Translations under genes and position numbers: made by a program
Source: a bacterium
GTDB taxonomy: Bacteria > Patescibacteriota > Saccharimonadia > Saccharimonadales > UBA4665
Direction: 5' to 3'
DNA length: 63,510 nt
Assembly: GCA_021790875.1 (NCBI GenBank)
Contig: JAJYFN010000002.1
Coordinates: forward strand, 1 to 63,510
Notes under the pieces: model-generated
What the model saw: only the letters and a program-made list of their open reading frames with translations
The model's database searches: none
What the model was told of the DNA's origin: nothing
Part shown: positions 47,998 to 59,558 of the stretch, one piece after another
Layout of the letters: each line of letters begins with the position of its first letter
Numbering within the stretch: the first letter of the stretch is position 1

Positions 47998-50082
47998 ATG
48001 GCTAATTCGACCTATCCGATAGATAAACTACGCAATATCGGCATTATTGCTCATATTGATGCCGGCAAAACCACCACGACAGAGGGTATCCTCTACCGTA
48101 CTGGTTTAAAGCATAAAATTGGCGCCGTGCATGAAGGTGAGACGACAACTGACTGGATGGCTCAAGAGCGCGAGCGTGGTATCACGATTGTCTCGGCGGC
48201 TGTAACTTGCTATTGGAAGAATCACCAAATTAATATTATCGACACCCCAGGACACATTGACTTTACAGTTGAAGTCGAACGGAGCTTACGCGTCCTTGAT
48301 GGCGCGGTAGTGGTCTTTGATGGCAAGATGGGTGTTGAGAGCCAGAGTGAAACAGTTTGGCGTCAGGCAGATAAATATAACGTGCCTCGAATCTGTTTTA
48401 TCAACAAGATTAATCAAACCGGCGGTGATTTTTATAAGTCACTAGAATCGATCCACGCCCGCTTAAGCAAACAAGCTTTCCCGATCCATTTGCCAATTGG
48501 CTTTGAGCAAGCCATCAGTGGCGTCGTTGATTTAATCAGTATGAAGGCTTACACCTACAAGGATTTTACAGATCATGAGTTAGTCGTAGGTGAAATTCCG
48601 GCTGACATGTTAGATGAAGCAAAGCGCTACCGTTCGCTCTTAGTTGAAAATGCTGTGGCTGAAGATGAGCCGATGCTTGAGAAGTATCTTGAAGTTGGCG
48701 AAGAGGGCATGAGTGAAGCTGACATTATCCATGCCGTTCGAGTTGCAACCCTATCTGGCAAGTTTTTCCCAGTTACGGGTGGTGATGGTCGCGGTGTGAT
48801 AGTTGAGAAAGTACTAGATATTGTCACTGAGCTTTTACCCAGCCCAAATGACCGCGGTGTAACTTGGGGCAAACACCCAAAAAGCGGTGAAGAGATTGAA
48901 CGCACACCAGAAGCCACTACGCCTTTTACGGCCCTAGCTTTTAAGATTGCGACCGACCCCTTTGTTGGTAAGTTAGCTTACTTTAGAGTCTACTCTGGCA
49001 AAATTGTCGCCGGCAGCTATATCCTAAACAGTTCCACGAACGAACGTGAACGCGTGGGCCGTATCGTGCGTATGCAGGCCGATAAGCGCGAGGATGTTGC
49101 CGAAGTTAGTACCGGAGATATTGCAGCCATTGTTGGCCTTAAGGGCACAACTACCGGCAACACTCTCTGTGACCCCACTAACCCGATTATTCTAGAGAGT
49201 ATTACTTTCCCTGAACCACCGGTCTCAATTGCAATTGAACCAAAGACTAAGGCCGATCAAGAAAAGATGGGTATTGCCTTACAGCGCTTAGCAGAAGAAG
49301 ATCCAACTTTCCGTATCCGAGTTGATGATGAAACTGGCCAGACAATTATCGCTGGTATGGGTGAGCTACACCTAGAAATTATTGTTGACCGGATGAAGCG
49401 TGAATTTAGCGTCGAAGCTAATGTTGGTCAACCACAGGTGGCTTACCGCGAAACGATCCGTAAAAGCGACGTTGAAGTACAAGGTAAGTACATCCGCCAA
49501 ACTGGTGGTCGTGGTCAATATGGTGATGTCTGGCTACGCTTGTCGCCAAATGAAACTGGCGCTGGGTTTGAGTTCATTAACTCAATTCGCGGTGGCGTAG
49601 TACCAAGCGAATATATTCCAGCCGTAAGAAAAGGTGTTGAAGAAGCTTTATCTAACGGTGTTATTGCTGGCTACCCAGTAGTCGATGTGAAGGCTGAACT
49701 TTATGACGGTAGCTATCACGACGTCGACTCCTCGGAAATGGCCTTCTCAATTGCTGGTTCAATGGCCCTTCAAGAAGGTGTTAAGCGGGCTAACCCAGTG
49801 TTGCTCGAGCCAATCATGAAGTTAGTTGTCGTTTGTCCGGAAAGCTTTATGGGTGACGTGATTGGTGATTTAAACTCCAAGCGCGGACGGATTGAAAGCA
49901 TGGATGATCTAGCTAACGGCATTAAAGAGATTACAGCCTTTGTGCCCCTCGCTGAACTGTTTGGTTACACAACCAACTTACGCTCTATGACTCAGGGTCG
50001 AGCTAGCTCAACGATGGAAATTGACCGTTACTCTGATGTGCCGCCACACATTACTGAAGGTATTGCCTCAAAGAAGAAATAA
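47998..50082 (+). CDS. fusA: Elongation factor G
   Basis: [49 protein letters not shown]. Confidence 0.97.
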   Translation: MANSTYPIDKLRNIGIIAHIDAGKTTTTEGILYRTGLKHKIGAVHEGETTTDWMAQERERGITIVSAAVTCYWKNHQINIIDTPGHIDFTVEVERSLRVLDGAVVVFDGKMGVESQSETVWRQADKYNVPRICFINKINQTGGDFYKSLESIHARLSKQAFPIHLPIGFEQAISGVVDLISMKAYTYKDFTDHELVVGEIPADMLDEAKRYRSLLVENAVAEDEPMLEKYLEVGEEGMSEADIIHAVRVATLSGKFFPVTGGDGRGVIVEKVLDIVTELLPSPNDRGVTWGKHPKSGEEIERTPEATTPFTALAFKIATDPFVGKLAYFRVYSGKIVAGSYILNSSTNERERVGRIVRMQADKREDVAEVSTGDIAAIVGLKGTTTGNTLCDPTNPIILESITFPEPPVSIAIEPKTKADQEKMGIALQRLAEEDPTFRIRVDDETGQTIIAGMGELHLEIIVDRMKREFSVEANVGQPQVAYRETIRKSDVEVQGKYIRQTGGRGQYGDVWLRLSPNETGAGFEFINSIRGGVVPSEYIPAVRKGVEEALSNGVIAGYPVVDVKAELYDGSYHDVDSSEMAFSIAGSMALQEGVKRANPVLLEPIMKLVVVCPESFMGDVIGDLNSKRGRIESMDDLANGIKEITAFVPLAELFGYTTNLRSMTQGRASSTMEIDRYSDVPPHITEGIASKKK

Positions 50083-50325
50083 ACGCGAGAGCTGCAAATT
50101 TTTAGGCTCTAGTGTTTTATTGGGCTACGCTTTTAGAGCTACCCCTTTACAAAGATAAGGGTTTTCTCTATACTAGCCTCGGTAAAAAGCGTGGGTATTT
50201 TAGTAGTTTAATTATTACGATTTGCCCCTTACGCTTAATAATAATTACATATCTAGTAAGCGACCCGGGAGCATATATTTGTCACCCGTTAGCGCGTACA
50301 GCAAAAGCAAGGAGAAGTTAGAGAT

Positions 50326-51507
50326 ATGGCTACATTTGATCGAACAAAACCGCATGTTAACGTCGGTACGATGGGACACGTTGACCACGGTAAGACAAGC
50401 TTAACAGCAGCTATTACGGCTGTCTTAGCTAAAAGACTACCAAGCGACATCAATAAAGCAGTTGCCTATGACCAAATTGACAAGGCTCCAGAAGAGCGCG
50501 CTCGTGGTATTACAATTGCCACCTCCCACCAGGAGTATGAGAGTGAAAAGCGTCACTACGCCCACGTCGACATGCCTGGACACGCTGACTATGTTAAGAA
50601 CATGATTACTGGTGCTGCTCAAATTGACGGCGCTATCCTAGTCGTAAGTGCCGCTGACGGCCCTATGCCTCAGACGCGTGAACACGTTCTACTAGCCCGC
50701 CAGGTAGGTGTACCTAGCATTCTGGTCTACATGAACAAGATGGACCTCGCTGACGCCGAACTAGTTGATTTAGTGGAAGAAGAGATTCGTGATCTTCTAG
50801 CTAAGTATGACTTTGACCGTGACTGCCCAATTATTCGTGGTTCAGCCACTAAGGCCCTCGAAGGCGACAAAGAAAGTGAAGATTCAATCATGGCACTAGT
50901 TGAGGCAATGGATGCTTACATCCCAGAGCCAGTGCGTGATCTCGACAAGCCTTTCTTAATGCCAATTGAAGATGTTTTCTCAATTAAGGGTCGTGGCACC
51001 GTTGCTACTGGCCGTGTTGAAGCCGGCATCGTGAAGATGAACGAAGAAGTTGAAATTGTTGGTATCCGCCCAACCACTAAGTCAGTTGTAACCGGCATCG
51101 AAGCCTTTAAGAAACAACTTGATGAAGGTCGCGCTGGTGACAACGCCGGTATCTTACTCCGCGGTATTGAGCGTGACGATATTGAACGTGGTCAGGTGCT
51201 TGCAAAGCCAGGTACCATTACTCCTCACACAGAATTTGAGAGTGAAGTTTACATCCTAACCAAAGAAGAGGGCGGACGACACACTCCTTTCTTCAAGGGC
51301 TACAAACCACAATTCTACTTTAGAACCACTGACGTTACTGGTGAAGTTGAACTACCAGCTGACAAAGAAATGGTAATGCCTGGTGATACCATCACCTTTA
51401 ATGTTAAGTTACTTGCCCCAATTGCAATGGACCAAGGATTGCGTTTCGCTATCCGTGAAGGTGGTCGTACTGTCGGTGCAGGTGTCGTAACCAAGATTTC
51501 TAAGTAA
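50326..51507 (+). CDS. tuf: Elongation factor Tu
   Basis: [46 protein letters not shown]. Confidence 0.97.
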   Translation: MATFDRTKPHVNVGTMGHVDHGKTSLTAAITAVLAKRLPSDINKAVAYDQIDKAPEERARGITIATSHQEYESEKRHYAHVDMPGHADYVKNMITGAAQIDGAILVVSAADGPMPQTREHVLLARQVGVPSILVYMNKMDLADAELVDLVEEEIRDLLAKYDFDRDCPIIRGSATKALEGDKESEDSIMALVEAMDAYIPEPVRDLDKPFLMPIEDVFSIKGRGTVATGRVEAGIVKMNEEVEIVGIRPTTKSVVTGIEAFKKQLDEGRAGDNAGILLRGIERDDIERGQVLAKPGTITPHTEFESEVYILTKEEGGRHTPFFKGYKPQFYFRTTDVTGEVELPADKEMVMPGDTITFNVKLLAPIAMDQGLRFAIREGGRTVGAGVVTKISK

Positions 51508-51528
51508 GGCAAAATTTAAAATAAGCAT

Positions 51529-51855
51529 ATGGCAGAAGTTAAAACCGAAACCAAGCAACGTATCCGAATTCGTCTTAAAGCCTACGATCACAAAGTGATT
51601 GATCAGGCCGCCAAGCAAATTATTGATACGGCGCTCAGGACTGGGGCGAGCTTAGCTGGCCCCATCCCACTGCCAACGCGGCGCTCAACCTTTACGGTTG
51701 TTAAGAGCCCTCACGTCTACAAGAAGAGCCGTGAACAGTTTGAAATGCGCGTCCACAAGCGTTTAATCGACGTTTTTGAACCAACCGCTAAGACCATTGA
51801 TAGTCTTATGAATCTATCTTTGCCTGCCGGTTGTGACGTCGAAATCAAAATGTAG
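51529..51855 (+). CDS. rpsJ: 30S ribosomal protein S10
   Basis: [30 protein letters not shown]. Confidence 0.95.
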   Translation: MAEVKTETKQRIRIRLKAYDHKVIDQAAKQIIDTALRTGASLAGPIPLPTRRSTFTVVKSPHVYKKSREQFEMRVHKRLIDVFEPTAKTIDSLMNLSLPAGCDVEIKM

Positions 51856-51877
51856 CTGTCGTAATATATTCAACGTA

Positions 51878-51906
51878 TTGACTGATTACATTTAAATTGC
51901 TAATCT
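51878..51906 (+). promoter_or_regulatory. Putative internal promoter between rpsJ and rplC (TTGACT-N17-TAATCT)
   Basis: Hexamer match and spacing. Confidence 0.45.
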
Positions 51907-51955
51907 ATTACGGTATCTTTTGTAAGCTAACAAGAGGTCTATATAGAAAACTGTT

Positions 51956-51988
51956 GGTATAGGATCGAATAACTTGCTTCCTATAGCC
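51956..51988 (+). promoter_or_regulatory. Leader hairpin in the rpsJ-rplC intergenic region
   Basis: GGTATAGGA...TCCTATAGCC complementary arms (bulged C). Confidence 0.45.
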
Positions 51989-52028
51989 TGGTAGTCATCT
52001 AAATAGTTTTAGTAGCAGTTTCGTCATT

Positions 52029-52047
52029 AGACACAATAATCGTGTCT
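52029..52047 (+). promoter_or_regulatory. Second leader hairpin AGACAC-N7-GTGTCT before rplC
   Basis: Perfect 6-bp inverted repeat. Confidence 0.4.
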
Positions 52048-52126
52048 GTAGTAGAGACTGTCACCTAAAGTTAATAGGCTCGATCTGGTTAGGCATTAAA
52101 TATAAGGAAGCTATAGCTTTAAAGAA

Positions 52127-52744
52127 ATGAAAGCACTTATCACGCGTAAAGTAGGCATGACCTCGCTGATCGGCGAAGATGGTATTGTGACGCCCGTTAC
52201 GATACTCGACGCCTCTTTAAACGTGGTTGTAGGTAAGCGCACTATTGAAACTGACGGTTATAGTGCCCTAATTCTCGGTGCTGGAAAGGCCAAGCATCAA
52301 GCTAAACCCCAAGTCGGGATGCTAAAAGCTTCTAAGGCCAATCCATCTGTTATTACTGAAATTCGTCTTAACTCTGAAGATATAGATGAACTAAATGTCG
52401 GCGACCAACTAAGCGCCGACATTTTTAGTGTGGGTGACATTGTAAGTGTGAGTGGCAACAATAAAGGTAAGGGTTGGGCAGGCACTATTAAACGCCATAA
52501 CTTCCACCGGGGTCGTAAAACTCATGGTGGCCGTAGCTATCGCCGTGTCGGCTCAATTGGCTCAATGTATCCTCAGCACATCTTAAAGGGTAAGAAAATG
52601 GCTGGACGCATGGGTAACACTAAAGTTACTACACGTGGACTTAAGATTGCCTATATCGATAACGCTATGAACGCCATTGGTGTTAAGGGTGCAGTTCCTG
52701 GTCCTAAAAAAGGCGTGATTCTTATAAAGGGGATGAGTAAGTAA
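52127..52744 (+). CDS. rplC: 50S ribosomal protein L3
   Basis: KGWAGTIKRHNFHRGRKTHGGRSYRRVGSIG, KMAGRMG. Confidence 0.96.
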   Translation: MKALITRKVGMTSLIGEDGIVTPVTILDASLNVVVGKRTIETDGYSALILGAGKAKHQAKPQVGMLKASKANPSVITEIRLNSEDIDELNVGDQLSADIFSVGDIVSVSGNNKGKGWAGTIKRHNFHRGRKTHGGRSYRRVGSIGSMYPQHILKGKKMAGRMGNTKVTTRGLKIAYIDNAMNAIGVKGAVPGPKKGVILIKGMSK

Positions 52745-52745
52745 A

Positions 52746-53417
52746 ATGTCAGCTCTAACTTTCACTAAAGTTGGCGTAAAAGCCCAAACTCAGGTCAAAC
52801 TCGACCCAGGTGTTTTTAGTGTTAAGGAAATTAACCAGACTTTGATTCATCAAGCCTATAACACCTACCTTAAGAACGGTCGTGAGAATCTTGCTAAGAC
52901 TAAGACGCGTGGCTTAATTAGTGGTGGTGGTCGCAAGCCTCACCCCCAAAAAGGGACTGGTCGCGCCCGTAGCGGATCATCGCGTAACCCATTATGGCGT
53001 GGTGGTGGCACTGTCTTTGGGCCTACTGGATTTGAAAACTACAGTCGCAAAATTAACACTAAAGCTAAACGAGCCGCGCTCGTGCATGCATTAAGTGCTT
53101 TTTACGCTCGAAGTGGTGACAATCTTTTTATTATTGAAGAACTAGCTCTTAAAGCAGCTAAGACTAAAGATCTCTCAAAACTTTTAGCTAAGCTAAATTT
53201 GCTCGACGCCAAATGTCTTATTGTGGCCGATGCCCCTAGTCCTGAGCTGCGTCTAGCAAGCCGTAATATGAGTGGCGTGAGTGTAAGCTCAGCCCAGTAT
53301 TTAAACATTGCTAAGATTATTGACGCAGACCGGATTTTAATCACTAAGCAAGCCCTGCATGATTTATCTGCCTGGTTGAACCCGACACCTAAAACAGTAG
53401 CAAAGGAAAGCAAATGA
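52746..53417 (+). CDS. rplD: 50S ribosomal protein L4
   Basis: GGGRKPHPQKGTGRARSGSSRNPLWRGGGTVFGP. Confidence 0.96.
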   Translation: MSALTFTKVGVKAQTQVKLDPGVFSVKEINQTLIHQAYNTYLKNGRENLAKTKTRGLISGGGRKPHPQKGTGRARSGSSRNPLWRGGGTVFGPTGFENYSRKINTKAKRAALVHALSAFYARSGDNLFIIEELALKAAKTKDLSKLLAKLNLLDAKCLIVADAPSPELRLASRNMSGVSVSSAQYLNIAKIIDADRILITKQALHDLSAWLNPTPKTVAKESK

Positions 53418-53827
53418 GCCTTCAATCTGCTAAAAGCCTAAACATCTTGCCTCGTCTTAGCGAGAAGGGCTACGCCTTAAGCCAAAACCGGGTCTATGTC
53501 GTAGAGGTGTCTCTCAACATGAATAAGCACAGTGTAGTACGGGCGATTGAAAGCCAGTTCGATGTTAATGTCATTAAAGTTAACTTGCTTAATGTAAAAG
53601 GCAAGGCTAAACGATCTGTTTCTCAACAAGGCCGCCGGGTCGCAGATGGTCGTGATAAAAGTATCAAGAAGGCTTACGTGACCTTAGCAGAGGGGCAGAG
53701 CCTACCGTTTTACCAGGCGATTGAAGAAGAGGAACAAAAGGCCGAGAAGGTCCAAGAACGCATTGCTAAAGAAATTGAGAAGCAAGATAAGCCAAAGCGT
53801 CGCGCTAAGAAAGCGGATAAGGAATAA
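53414..53827 (+). CDS. rplW: 50S ribosomal protein L23 with charged C-terminal extension
   Basis: PRLSEKGYALSQNRVYVVEVSLNMNKHSVVRAIESQFDV; operon position. Confidence 0.9.
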   Translation: MSLQSAKSLNILPRLSEKGYALSQNRVYVVEVSLNMNKHSVVRAIESQFDVNVIKVNLLNVKGKAKRSVSQQGRRVADGRDKSIKKAYVTLAEGQSLPFYQAIEEEEQKAEKVQERIAKEIEKQDKPKRRAKKADKE

Positions 53828-53832
53828 AAGTT

Positions 53833-54669
53833 ATGGCAATTCGCAACTACAAGCCTACGACTAGTGCCCGCCGCGGTATGACCAGCGAAGATACGTCTCA
53901 GTTGACTACTTCTAAGCCGACTCGTTCACTAACACGTAACATTAACCAGAAACATGGCCGCAATAACCAAGGCCGGATCACAACCCGTCATAAGGGTGGT
54001 GGTAGTCACCGTCTGTACCGTGAAATTAGTTTCATGTTGCCAAAAGATTACAGTGGCGTAATTGAGCATATTGAATATGACCCAAACCGCACTAGCCATA
54101 TTGCACGGGTTAAGTCTAGCGATAATCGCTACCGCTATATCCTTGCTGCCCAAGGAATGGTTGTTGGTACAAAGATTAAAAGTGGTGATGAAGTGGCAAT
54201 TGAAGTTGGCAACCGCTTAAGCCTAAAGCAAATCCCAGTTGGCAGCGTGATTCATGCCATTGAGCTTACACCTGGCAATGGTGCTCAATTAGTACGTAGC
54301 GCTGGCGCTTCAGCTCAGTTAGTAGCACGTGATGATAAATACGCCCAAGTCCGCTTGCCAAGCGGTGAAGTTAGATTCATTAGTGTTGAGTGTAGTGCTA
54401 GCCTCGGTGTAATTAGTAATGAACAGCACCAAAACGTCTCAATTGGTAAAGCTGGGCGTAATCGCCGCAAGGGAATTCGTCCAACTGTTCGTGGTGTTGT
54501 TATGAACGCTGTCGATCACCCGCACGGTGGTGGAGACGGTGGTCGTCACCGTATGGCTAAAGCACCGCGGACACCATGGGGTCAAAAGACCTTAGGTCTT
54601 AAGACACGCCACAATAAGTCAACTAATAAGTACATTGTGCGCAGCCGGCACGCGAGTAAGAGGAGTTAA
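53833..54669 (+). CDS. rplB: 50S ribosomal protein L2
   Basis: [36 protein letters not shown]. Confidence 0.97.
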   Translation: MAIRNYKPTTSARRGMTSEDTSQLTTSKPTRSLTRNINQKHGRNNQGRITTRHKGGGSHRLYREISFMLPKDYSGVIEHIEYDPNRTSHIARVKSSDNRYRYILAAQGMVVGTKIKSGDEVAIEVGNRLSLKQIPVGSVIHAIELTPGNGAQLVRSAGASAQLVARDDKYAQVRLPSGEVRFISVECSASLGVISNEQHQNVSIGKAGRNRRKGIRPTVRGVVMNAVDHPHGGGDGGRHRMAKAPRTPWGQKTLGLKTRHNKSTNKYIVRSRHASKRS

Positions 54670-54671
54670 TT

Positions 54672-54956
54672 ATGAGCCGTTCACTTAAAAAAGGACCATT
54701 CATCGATTTCAAACTGGCTCGTAAGCTGGACCGTTTAAGCCCAGAAGACCGAACCATTGTTAAGACTTGGGCTCGATCTAGCACGATCGCACCCGAATTT
54801 GTTGGCCGCACAATTGCAGTTCACAACGGTCGTGTGCACGTACCAGTCTTTATAACTGAAAATATGGTCGGTCACAAACTCGGTGAATTTTCGCCAACCC
54901 GTAAATTCCGCCGTCACGGTGGCAAATTAGCTAAATCATCAGGTGAAGGGGCCTAA
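54672..54956 (+). CDS. rpsS: 30S ribosomal protein S19
   Basis: [38 protein letters not shown]. Confidence 0.96.
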   Translation: MSRSLKKGPFIDFKLARKLDRLSPEDRTIVKTWARSSTIAPEFVGRTIAVHNGRVHVPVFITENMVGHKLGEFSPTRKFRRHGGKLAKSSGEGA

Positions 54957-54971
54957 AAAGAGGTAATCGAT

Positions 54972-55379
54972 ATGCCAGTCCAAGCTATAGCTAAAGGAGT
55001 CAAACAAAGCCCACGCAAAGTCGCGGTAGTTGCTGCTTTGGTGCGTGGTCGCAGTGTTAGCGATGCACTAACGATTCTTGAGCATACGCCCCGCCGTAGC
55101 GCCATTGCCGTCCGCAAAGCAATTGAAAGCGCCAGAGCTAATGCCGACTTTAACCATAATTACAAACCAGCTAGTCTGCGCATTGTAGAGATTCATGTTA
55201 CTCCTGGACCAAGATTAAAGCGTTTTCGCCCAGTCGCACGTGGTGCAGCACATCCTTACCAGAAGAAAACTTCACATATTCGTGTTATTGTTGACGGCGA
55301 CATCAGGCAGCCAAAGAGCGAAGTAAAAGCTAAGCCAGCAGCTAAAGTAGCCGCTAAAGCTAAGACGGAGAAGAAGTAA
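54972..55379 (+). CDS. rplV: 50S ribosomal protein L22
   Basis: QSPRKVAVVAALVRGRSVSDAL; RFRPVARGAAHPYQKKTSHIRVIV. Confidence 0.93.
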   Translation: MPVQAIAKGVKQSPRKVAVVAALVRGRSVSDALTILEHTPRRSAIAVRKAIESARANADFNHNYKPASLRIVEIHVTPGPRLKRFRPVARGAAHPYQKKTSHIRVIVDGDIRQPKSEVKAKPAAKVAAKAKTEKK

Positions 55380-55383
55380 GCAT

Positions 55384-56013
55384 ATGGGCCAAAAAGTTAA
55401 TCCAATCAGCATGCGCCTCCAGGTAAACAAGGAGTGGTCTAGTCGTTGGTTCGCAGACAAGCGCTCATACGCCGCATATCTTAGCGATGATCTTTCAGTA
55501 CGTCGCTTGATTCAAAACAAGTTAGGTTCACGCGCTGCTATTAATCGCGTTGAGATTAGCCGTACTCCAAACCTAGTAACCGTTACAATCTACACCGCTA
55601 AAGCTGGTGTCGTAATTGGTCGCGGTGGTTCCGGTGCTCAAGAACTTAAAGACGATATTGAGCGTATTTACCACACTCCAGTACGTGTGAACATTGAAGA
55701 AGTTAAAAAGCCTGATCTATACGCTAAATTAGTGGCTGAAAATATTGCTCATCAGCTGGAACGCCGCATGAGCTTCCGTCGTGCCATTAAGAGTGGCGCT
55801 GCAGCAACTATGCGCTCTGGCGCTAAAGGTATCCGCATTCAAGTTAGCGGCCGTTTAAACGGTTCTGAAATGAGCCGCCGCGAAAAAGAAGTTTTAGGTT
55901 CCGTACCGCTTCACACCTTACGTGCCGACATTGACTATGCCTACTCCCCAGCTTTCACAAGCGCCGGTATTATCGGGGTTAAAGTATGGATCTACAAGGG
56001 TGAGGTAATTTAA
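55384..56013 (+). CDS. rpsC: 30S ribosomal protein S3
   Basis: [21 protein letters not shown] motif, [32 protein letters not shown]. Confidence 0.96.
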   Translation: MGQKVNPISMRLQVNKEWSSRWFADKRSYAAYLSDDLSVRRLIQNKLGSRAAINRVEISRTPNLVTVTIYTAKAGVVIGRGGSGAQELKDDIERIYHTPVRVNIEEVKKPDLYAKLVAENIAHQLERRMSFRRAIKSGAAATMRSGAKGIRIQVSGRLNGSEMSRREKEVLGSVPLHTLRADIDYAYSPAFTSAGIIGVKVWIYKGEVI

Positions 56014-56014
56014 G

Positions 56015-56428
56015 ATGTTAGTACCAGCACGTAGTAAGTATCGCAAAGTCCGCAAAGGGCGTATCCGTGGTGTTGCTACTTCCGGCAACTATATCGCTTA
56101 TGGTGATTACGGCCTACAAGCCCAAGGTAATCAGCGTATTAATTCACGCCAGATTGAAGCCGCTCGTCAAGCAATGACACGTTATATTAAGCGCGGTGGC
56201 AAGATCTGGATTCGTATCTTTCCACACACTCCAGTTACGCGTAAGCCCCAAGATGTTAAGATGGGTAGCGGTAAAGGTAGTCCTGAGTTTTTTGTGGCTA
56301 AAGTTAAGCCAGGAACCATATTGTTTGAAATGCAGGGTGTAAGTGAAGAGACAGCACGCGAAGCAATGCGGCTGGCTTCTAACAAGCTACCTGTCAAGAC
56401 ACGCTTCCTAATTCGTGAGGAGGCCTAG
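56015..56428 (+). CDS. rplP: 50S ribosomal protein L16
   Basis: Family-typical [37 protein letters not shown]. Confidence 0.96.
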   Translation: MLVPARSKYRKVRKGRIRGVATSGNYIAYGDYGLQAQGNQRINSRQIEAARQAMTRYIKRGGKIWIRIFPHTPVTRKPQDVKMGSGKGSPEFFVAKVKPGTILFEMQGVSEETAREAMRLASNKLPVKTRFLIREEA

Positions 56429-56448
56429 GATCGCTAGGAGATAAGACT

Positions 56449-56649
56449 ATGAAGATTGCAGATATCCGTAAACTAACCACTGACGAACTTACGAAACAGA
56501 GCAGCACTCTGCGTGATGAGATTGTTGAGTTGAAGCGTAAGAAAAGCCTAGGTGAAACTAATAATGTGCGCTTAGTAAAGAACATGCGTAAAGACTTAGC
56601 TCGAATGCTGACAGTTCTTGGTGAGCAACTACTAAAGGAGAAAATCTAA
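56449..56649 (+). CDS. rpmC: 50S ribosomal protein L29
   Basis: Operon position; KIADIRKLTTDEL...LRDEIVELKRKKSLGETNNVRLVKNMRKDLARMLTVL. Confidence 0.9.
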   Translation: MKIADIRKLTTDELTKQSSTLRDEIVELKRKKSLGETNNVRLVKNMRKDLARMLTVLGEQLLKEKI

Positions 56650-56999
56650 TGGCTAAGCTAATTACCGGTGTGGTTAGTTCAATTTCCGGCAACAAGACTA
56701 TTGCTGTTAAGGTTGAACGCCGCCGGACACACCCCATTCTACGCAAGCAGTATCTCGACAGTAAGAAGTTCATGGTTCACGATGAGAAAAACGAAGCTCT
56801 CGTTGGTGATAAAGTTTCAATTGTTGAAACCCGCCCGATCAGTGCCTCGAAACACTTTAAGCTTGAAAGCATACTGGTGCGTCCAAAACTAAGAGACGAC
56901 AGCTTAAGCGTTCTAAAAGCTGATGCTGAAATTCCTTCAAAAGAGAACGTAGAAGTGAGCGAGAAGACTAAACCAACTGCAGTCAAAGGTAAGAAATAA
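56649..56999 (+). CDS. rpsQ: 30S ribosomal protein S17 with C-terminal extension
   Basis: [56 protein letters not shown]. Confidence 0.93.
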   Translation: MAKLITGVVSSISGNKTIAVKVERRRTHPILRKQYLDSKKFMVHDEKNEALVGDKVSIVETRPISASKHFKLESILVRPKLRDDSLSVLKADAEIPSKENVEVSEKTKPTAVKGKK

Positions 57000-57367
57000 T
57001 GATTCAACAAGAAACTAGACTATCCGTCGCAGATAACAGCGGTGCCCGCGAGATCCTCTGCATCCGCGTCTTAGGTGGTAGCCGACGCCGTTACGCACGC
57101 GTGGGCGATATTATTGTTGCTACCGTTAAAGAAGCTAGTCCAAACGGCGCTGTGAAGAAGAAAAGTGTTGTTAAGGCCGTTGTCGTTAGAACGACCGATC
57201 AAATTCGCCGCAAAGATGGCTCAACAATTAAGTTTGACGATAATTCAGCAGTTATTATTGGTGATGACAAACTACCTCGCGCTACCCGTATCTTCGGTCC
57301 AGTTCCACGCGAACTGCGCGAAAAAGGTTATGCCCGCATTATTAGTCTTGCCCCGGAGGTACTATAG
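56999..57367 (+). CDS. rplN: 50S ribosomal protein L14
   Basis: [33 protein letters not shown]. Confidence 0.96.
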   Translation: MIQQETRLSVADNSGAREILCIRVLGGSRRRYARVGDIIVATVKEASPNGAVKKKSVVKAVVVRTTDQIRRKDGSTIKFDDNSAVIIGDDKLPRATRIFGPVPRELREKGYARIISLAPEVL

Positions 57368-57369
57368 CT

Positions 57370-57699
57370 ATGAGTAACCAGCTATTTAAAATTCGACTTA
57401 AAAAAGGTGACACCGTAGTTGTACGTAGTGGTAAATACAAGGGTAAAACCGGCAAGATCACAGCAACGCACCCAACCTTAAATCGCGTAACAGTAGAAGG
57501 CATTAACGTCGTTAAGCGCCACACTAAAGCTAATAAAGCCTACCCTCAGGGTGGTATCGTGGAAATTACCAAACCGATTTCAGTTAGTAAAGTCGGCATT
57601 TATGAGCCAACTCTGAAAAAGGCAAGCCGCATCCGTTTTAACGTAAAAGACGGTGTTAAGAGTCGAACCTATGTTTCAAGCGGCAAGGAGATTAAGTAA
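57370..57699 (+). CDS. rplX: 50S ribosomal protein L24
   Basis: RLKKGDTVVVRSGKYKGKTGKI KOW motif. Confidence 0.95.
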   Translation: MSNQLFKIRLKKGDTVVVRSGKYKGKTGKITATHPTLNRVTVEGINVVKRHTKANKAYPQGGIVEITKPISVSKVGIYEPTLKKASRIRFNVKDGVKSRTYVSSGKEIK

Positions 57700-57704
57700 A
57701 GATT

Positions 57705-58292
57705 ATGGCAACAACTAAGAAAGCTAAAGCAAACGCACCCTACGCTGCCCGTTTACAGGCGCAGTTTAGCTCTCAGATCGCGAATGAGCTAAAGACGGAG
57801 CTAAAGCTAGCTAATATTAACCAAGTGCCAAAACTTGAAAAGATCGTCATTAACAGTGGGCTTGGCAAAGCAAAGGACGAAACCCGTTTAATGGACGTGG
57901 CAACTAATACCCTACGTAAAATTAGCGGCCAACAACCAGTCCAAACTGCAGCTAAGAAGTCGATCGCGACCTTTAAGTTACGTGAAGGCAACAAAATTGG
58001 GCTTAAAGTTACTTTACGTGGCGAGCGGATGTATGAATTTTTGGATCGCTTAATTAATATTGTGCTGCCAAGACTGCGTGACTTCCATGGCGTAAGTGTT
58101 AAGGCCTTTGACAAGCAAGGTAACTATGCGCTAGGATTAACAGATCAATCCGTCTTTCCGGAACTGAGCTTTGAAGAGACTTCTCCAGCCCACGGAATGC
58201 AAGTGATTTTTGTGATTAAAACCGAGAAGCCTGAACACGCGAAAGCTTTGCTCACTAAACTGGGCATGCCCTTCTCAAAAGAGAATAAATAA
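57705..58292 (+). CDS. rplE: 50S ribosomal protein L5
   Basis: NQVPKLEKIVINSGLGKA, TAAKKSIATFKLREGNKIGLKVTLRGERMYEFLDRLI. Confidence 0.96.
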   Translation: MATTKKAKANAPYAARLQAQFSSQIANELKTELKLANINQVPKLEKIVINSGLGKAKDETRLMDVATNTLRKISGQQPVQTAAKKSIATFKLREGNKIGLKVTLRGERMYEFLDRLINIVLPRLRDFHGVSVKAFDKQGNYALGLTDQSVFPELSFEETSPAHGMQVIFVIKTEKPEHAKALLTKLGMPFSKENK

Positions 58293-58316
58293 GAGTTGAA
58301 AGAGTAAGAATATATT

Positions 58317-58586
58317 ATGGCCAAGACATCAATCATCGTCAGAGACGCAAAACGACAAGCAATGATCCGTCGTTATGCTGCTAAGCGCGCCGAGCTTAAA
58401 GAGCTGGGCGACTGGGAAGGTCTTGCAAAGCTTCCCCGCAACAGTTCGCCAACACGTTGGAAGAACCGCTGCGTTGAAACCCATCGTCCACGAGGATATA
58501 TGCGCCAATTTGGTTTAAGCCGAATTAGTTTTCGAGAACATGCAAGCCGGGGCGAAATACCAGGCGTAACTAAATCTAGCTGGTAG
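58317..58586 (+). CDS. rpsN: 30S ribosomal protein S14 (zinc-free C-minus type)
   Basis: [51 protein letters not shown]. Confidence 0.95.
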   Translation: MAKTSIIVRDAKRQAMIRRYAAKRAELKELGDWEGLAKLPRNSSPTRWKNRCVETHRPRGYMRQFGLSRISFREHASRGEIPGVTKSSW

Positions 58587-58602
58587 TTAAAGAGAGAATA
58601 TT

Positions 58603-59004
58603 ATGAGCAAAGTATCCACTGACCCGATTTCCGACATGTTAGCCCGTATTAGGAACGCCAACGCGGTTAATATTACCGATATCTCTCTACCCCACTCGGC
58701 AATTAAAGAAGCCGTCGCTAAGGTTTTAGTTGAGTCCAACTATATTATTAGTGTCGCAAGTAGCGGTAAGGGTAAAGACAAGGTTTTATCTCTTGTCCTC
58801 TCAAGCAGTAGCCAAAGCCCTAAAATTACTGCAATTAAGCGTTTAAGTAAGCCAGGCAGGCGCATCTACGCTAGCGTCAAGGAAATCCCACGCATTAAAC
58901 ACGGTCGTGGAATGGTTATAATCTCTACCGCTAAAGGTATTATGAGTGGCGATCAAGCGCGAGCCAATCAAATTGGTGGTGAACTAATCTGTGAGGTCTA
59001 TTAA
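58603..59004 (+). CDS. rpsH: 30S ribosomal protein S8
   Basis: DPISDMLARIRNANAV; RGMVIISTAKGIMSGDQARANQIGGELICEVY. Confidence 0.96.
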   Translation: MSKVSTDPISDMLARIRNANAVNITDISLPHSAIKEAVAKVLVESNYIISVASSGKGKDKVLSLVLSSSSQSPKITAIKRLSKPGRRIYASVKEIPRIKHGRGMVIISTAKGIMSGDQARANQIGGELICEVY

Positions 59005-59550
59005 ATGAGTCGTGTTGGCAAACAGCCTATTACTATCCCTTCTGGCGTCAATGTGACTATTAATGATGGCTTGATTCAGGTCAGTGGCAGCAAAGGTAAC
59101 TTATCTCAGCCACTGCTTGAAGGCCTAGCAGTAACGAATGAAAATAATGTCTTACAGGTTAACGCTTTAGGCGAAGCCGCCAAGATTCGGGCTAACCATG
59201 GTCTAATGCGCACCTTAATTAATAATATGGTGATTGGTGTCAGCAATGGCTTTAGCAAAAAGCTTGAAATTAACGGTGTTGGTTACCGTGTAGCAGCTAG
59301 TGGTAACAATATGCTTAAATTCTCACTTGGTTACTCACACGATATTATGTTTCAACTGCCGGAAGGTGTCGCTGCCAATATTGAACAGAATGTCATCACC
59401 TTAAGCGGCGCCGACAAACAACGCGTTGGACAAGTGGCCAGCGATATCCGTGAGCTACGCAAACCTGAACCGTATAAAGGTAAAGGCATTAAGTATGAAA
59501 ATGAGTATATTATCCGCAAGAGCGGCAAAAGCGGAAAGGACAGTAAGTAG
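59005..59550 (+). CDS. rplF: 50S ribosomal protein L6
   Basis: [44 protein letters not shown]. Confidence 0.96.
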   Translation: MSRVGKQPITIPSGVNVTINDGLIQVSGSKGNLSQPLLEGLAVTNENNVLQVNALGEAAKIRANHGLMRTLINNMVIGVSNGFSKKLEINGVGYRVAASGNNMLKFSLGYSHDIMFQLPEGVAANIEQNVITLSGADKQRVGQVASDIRELRKPEPYKGKGIKYENEYIIRKSGKSGKDSK

Positions 59551-59558
59551 GCTTATAT

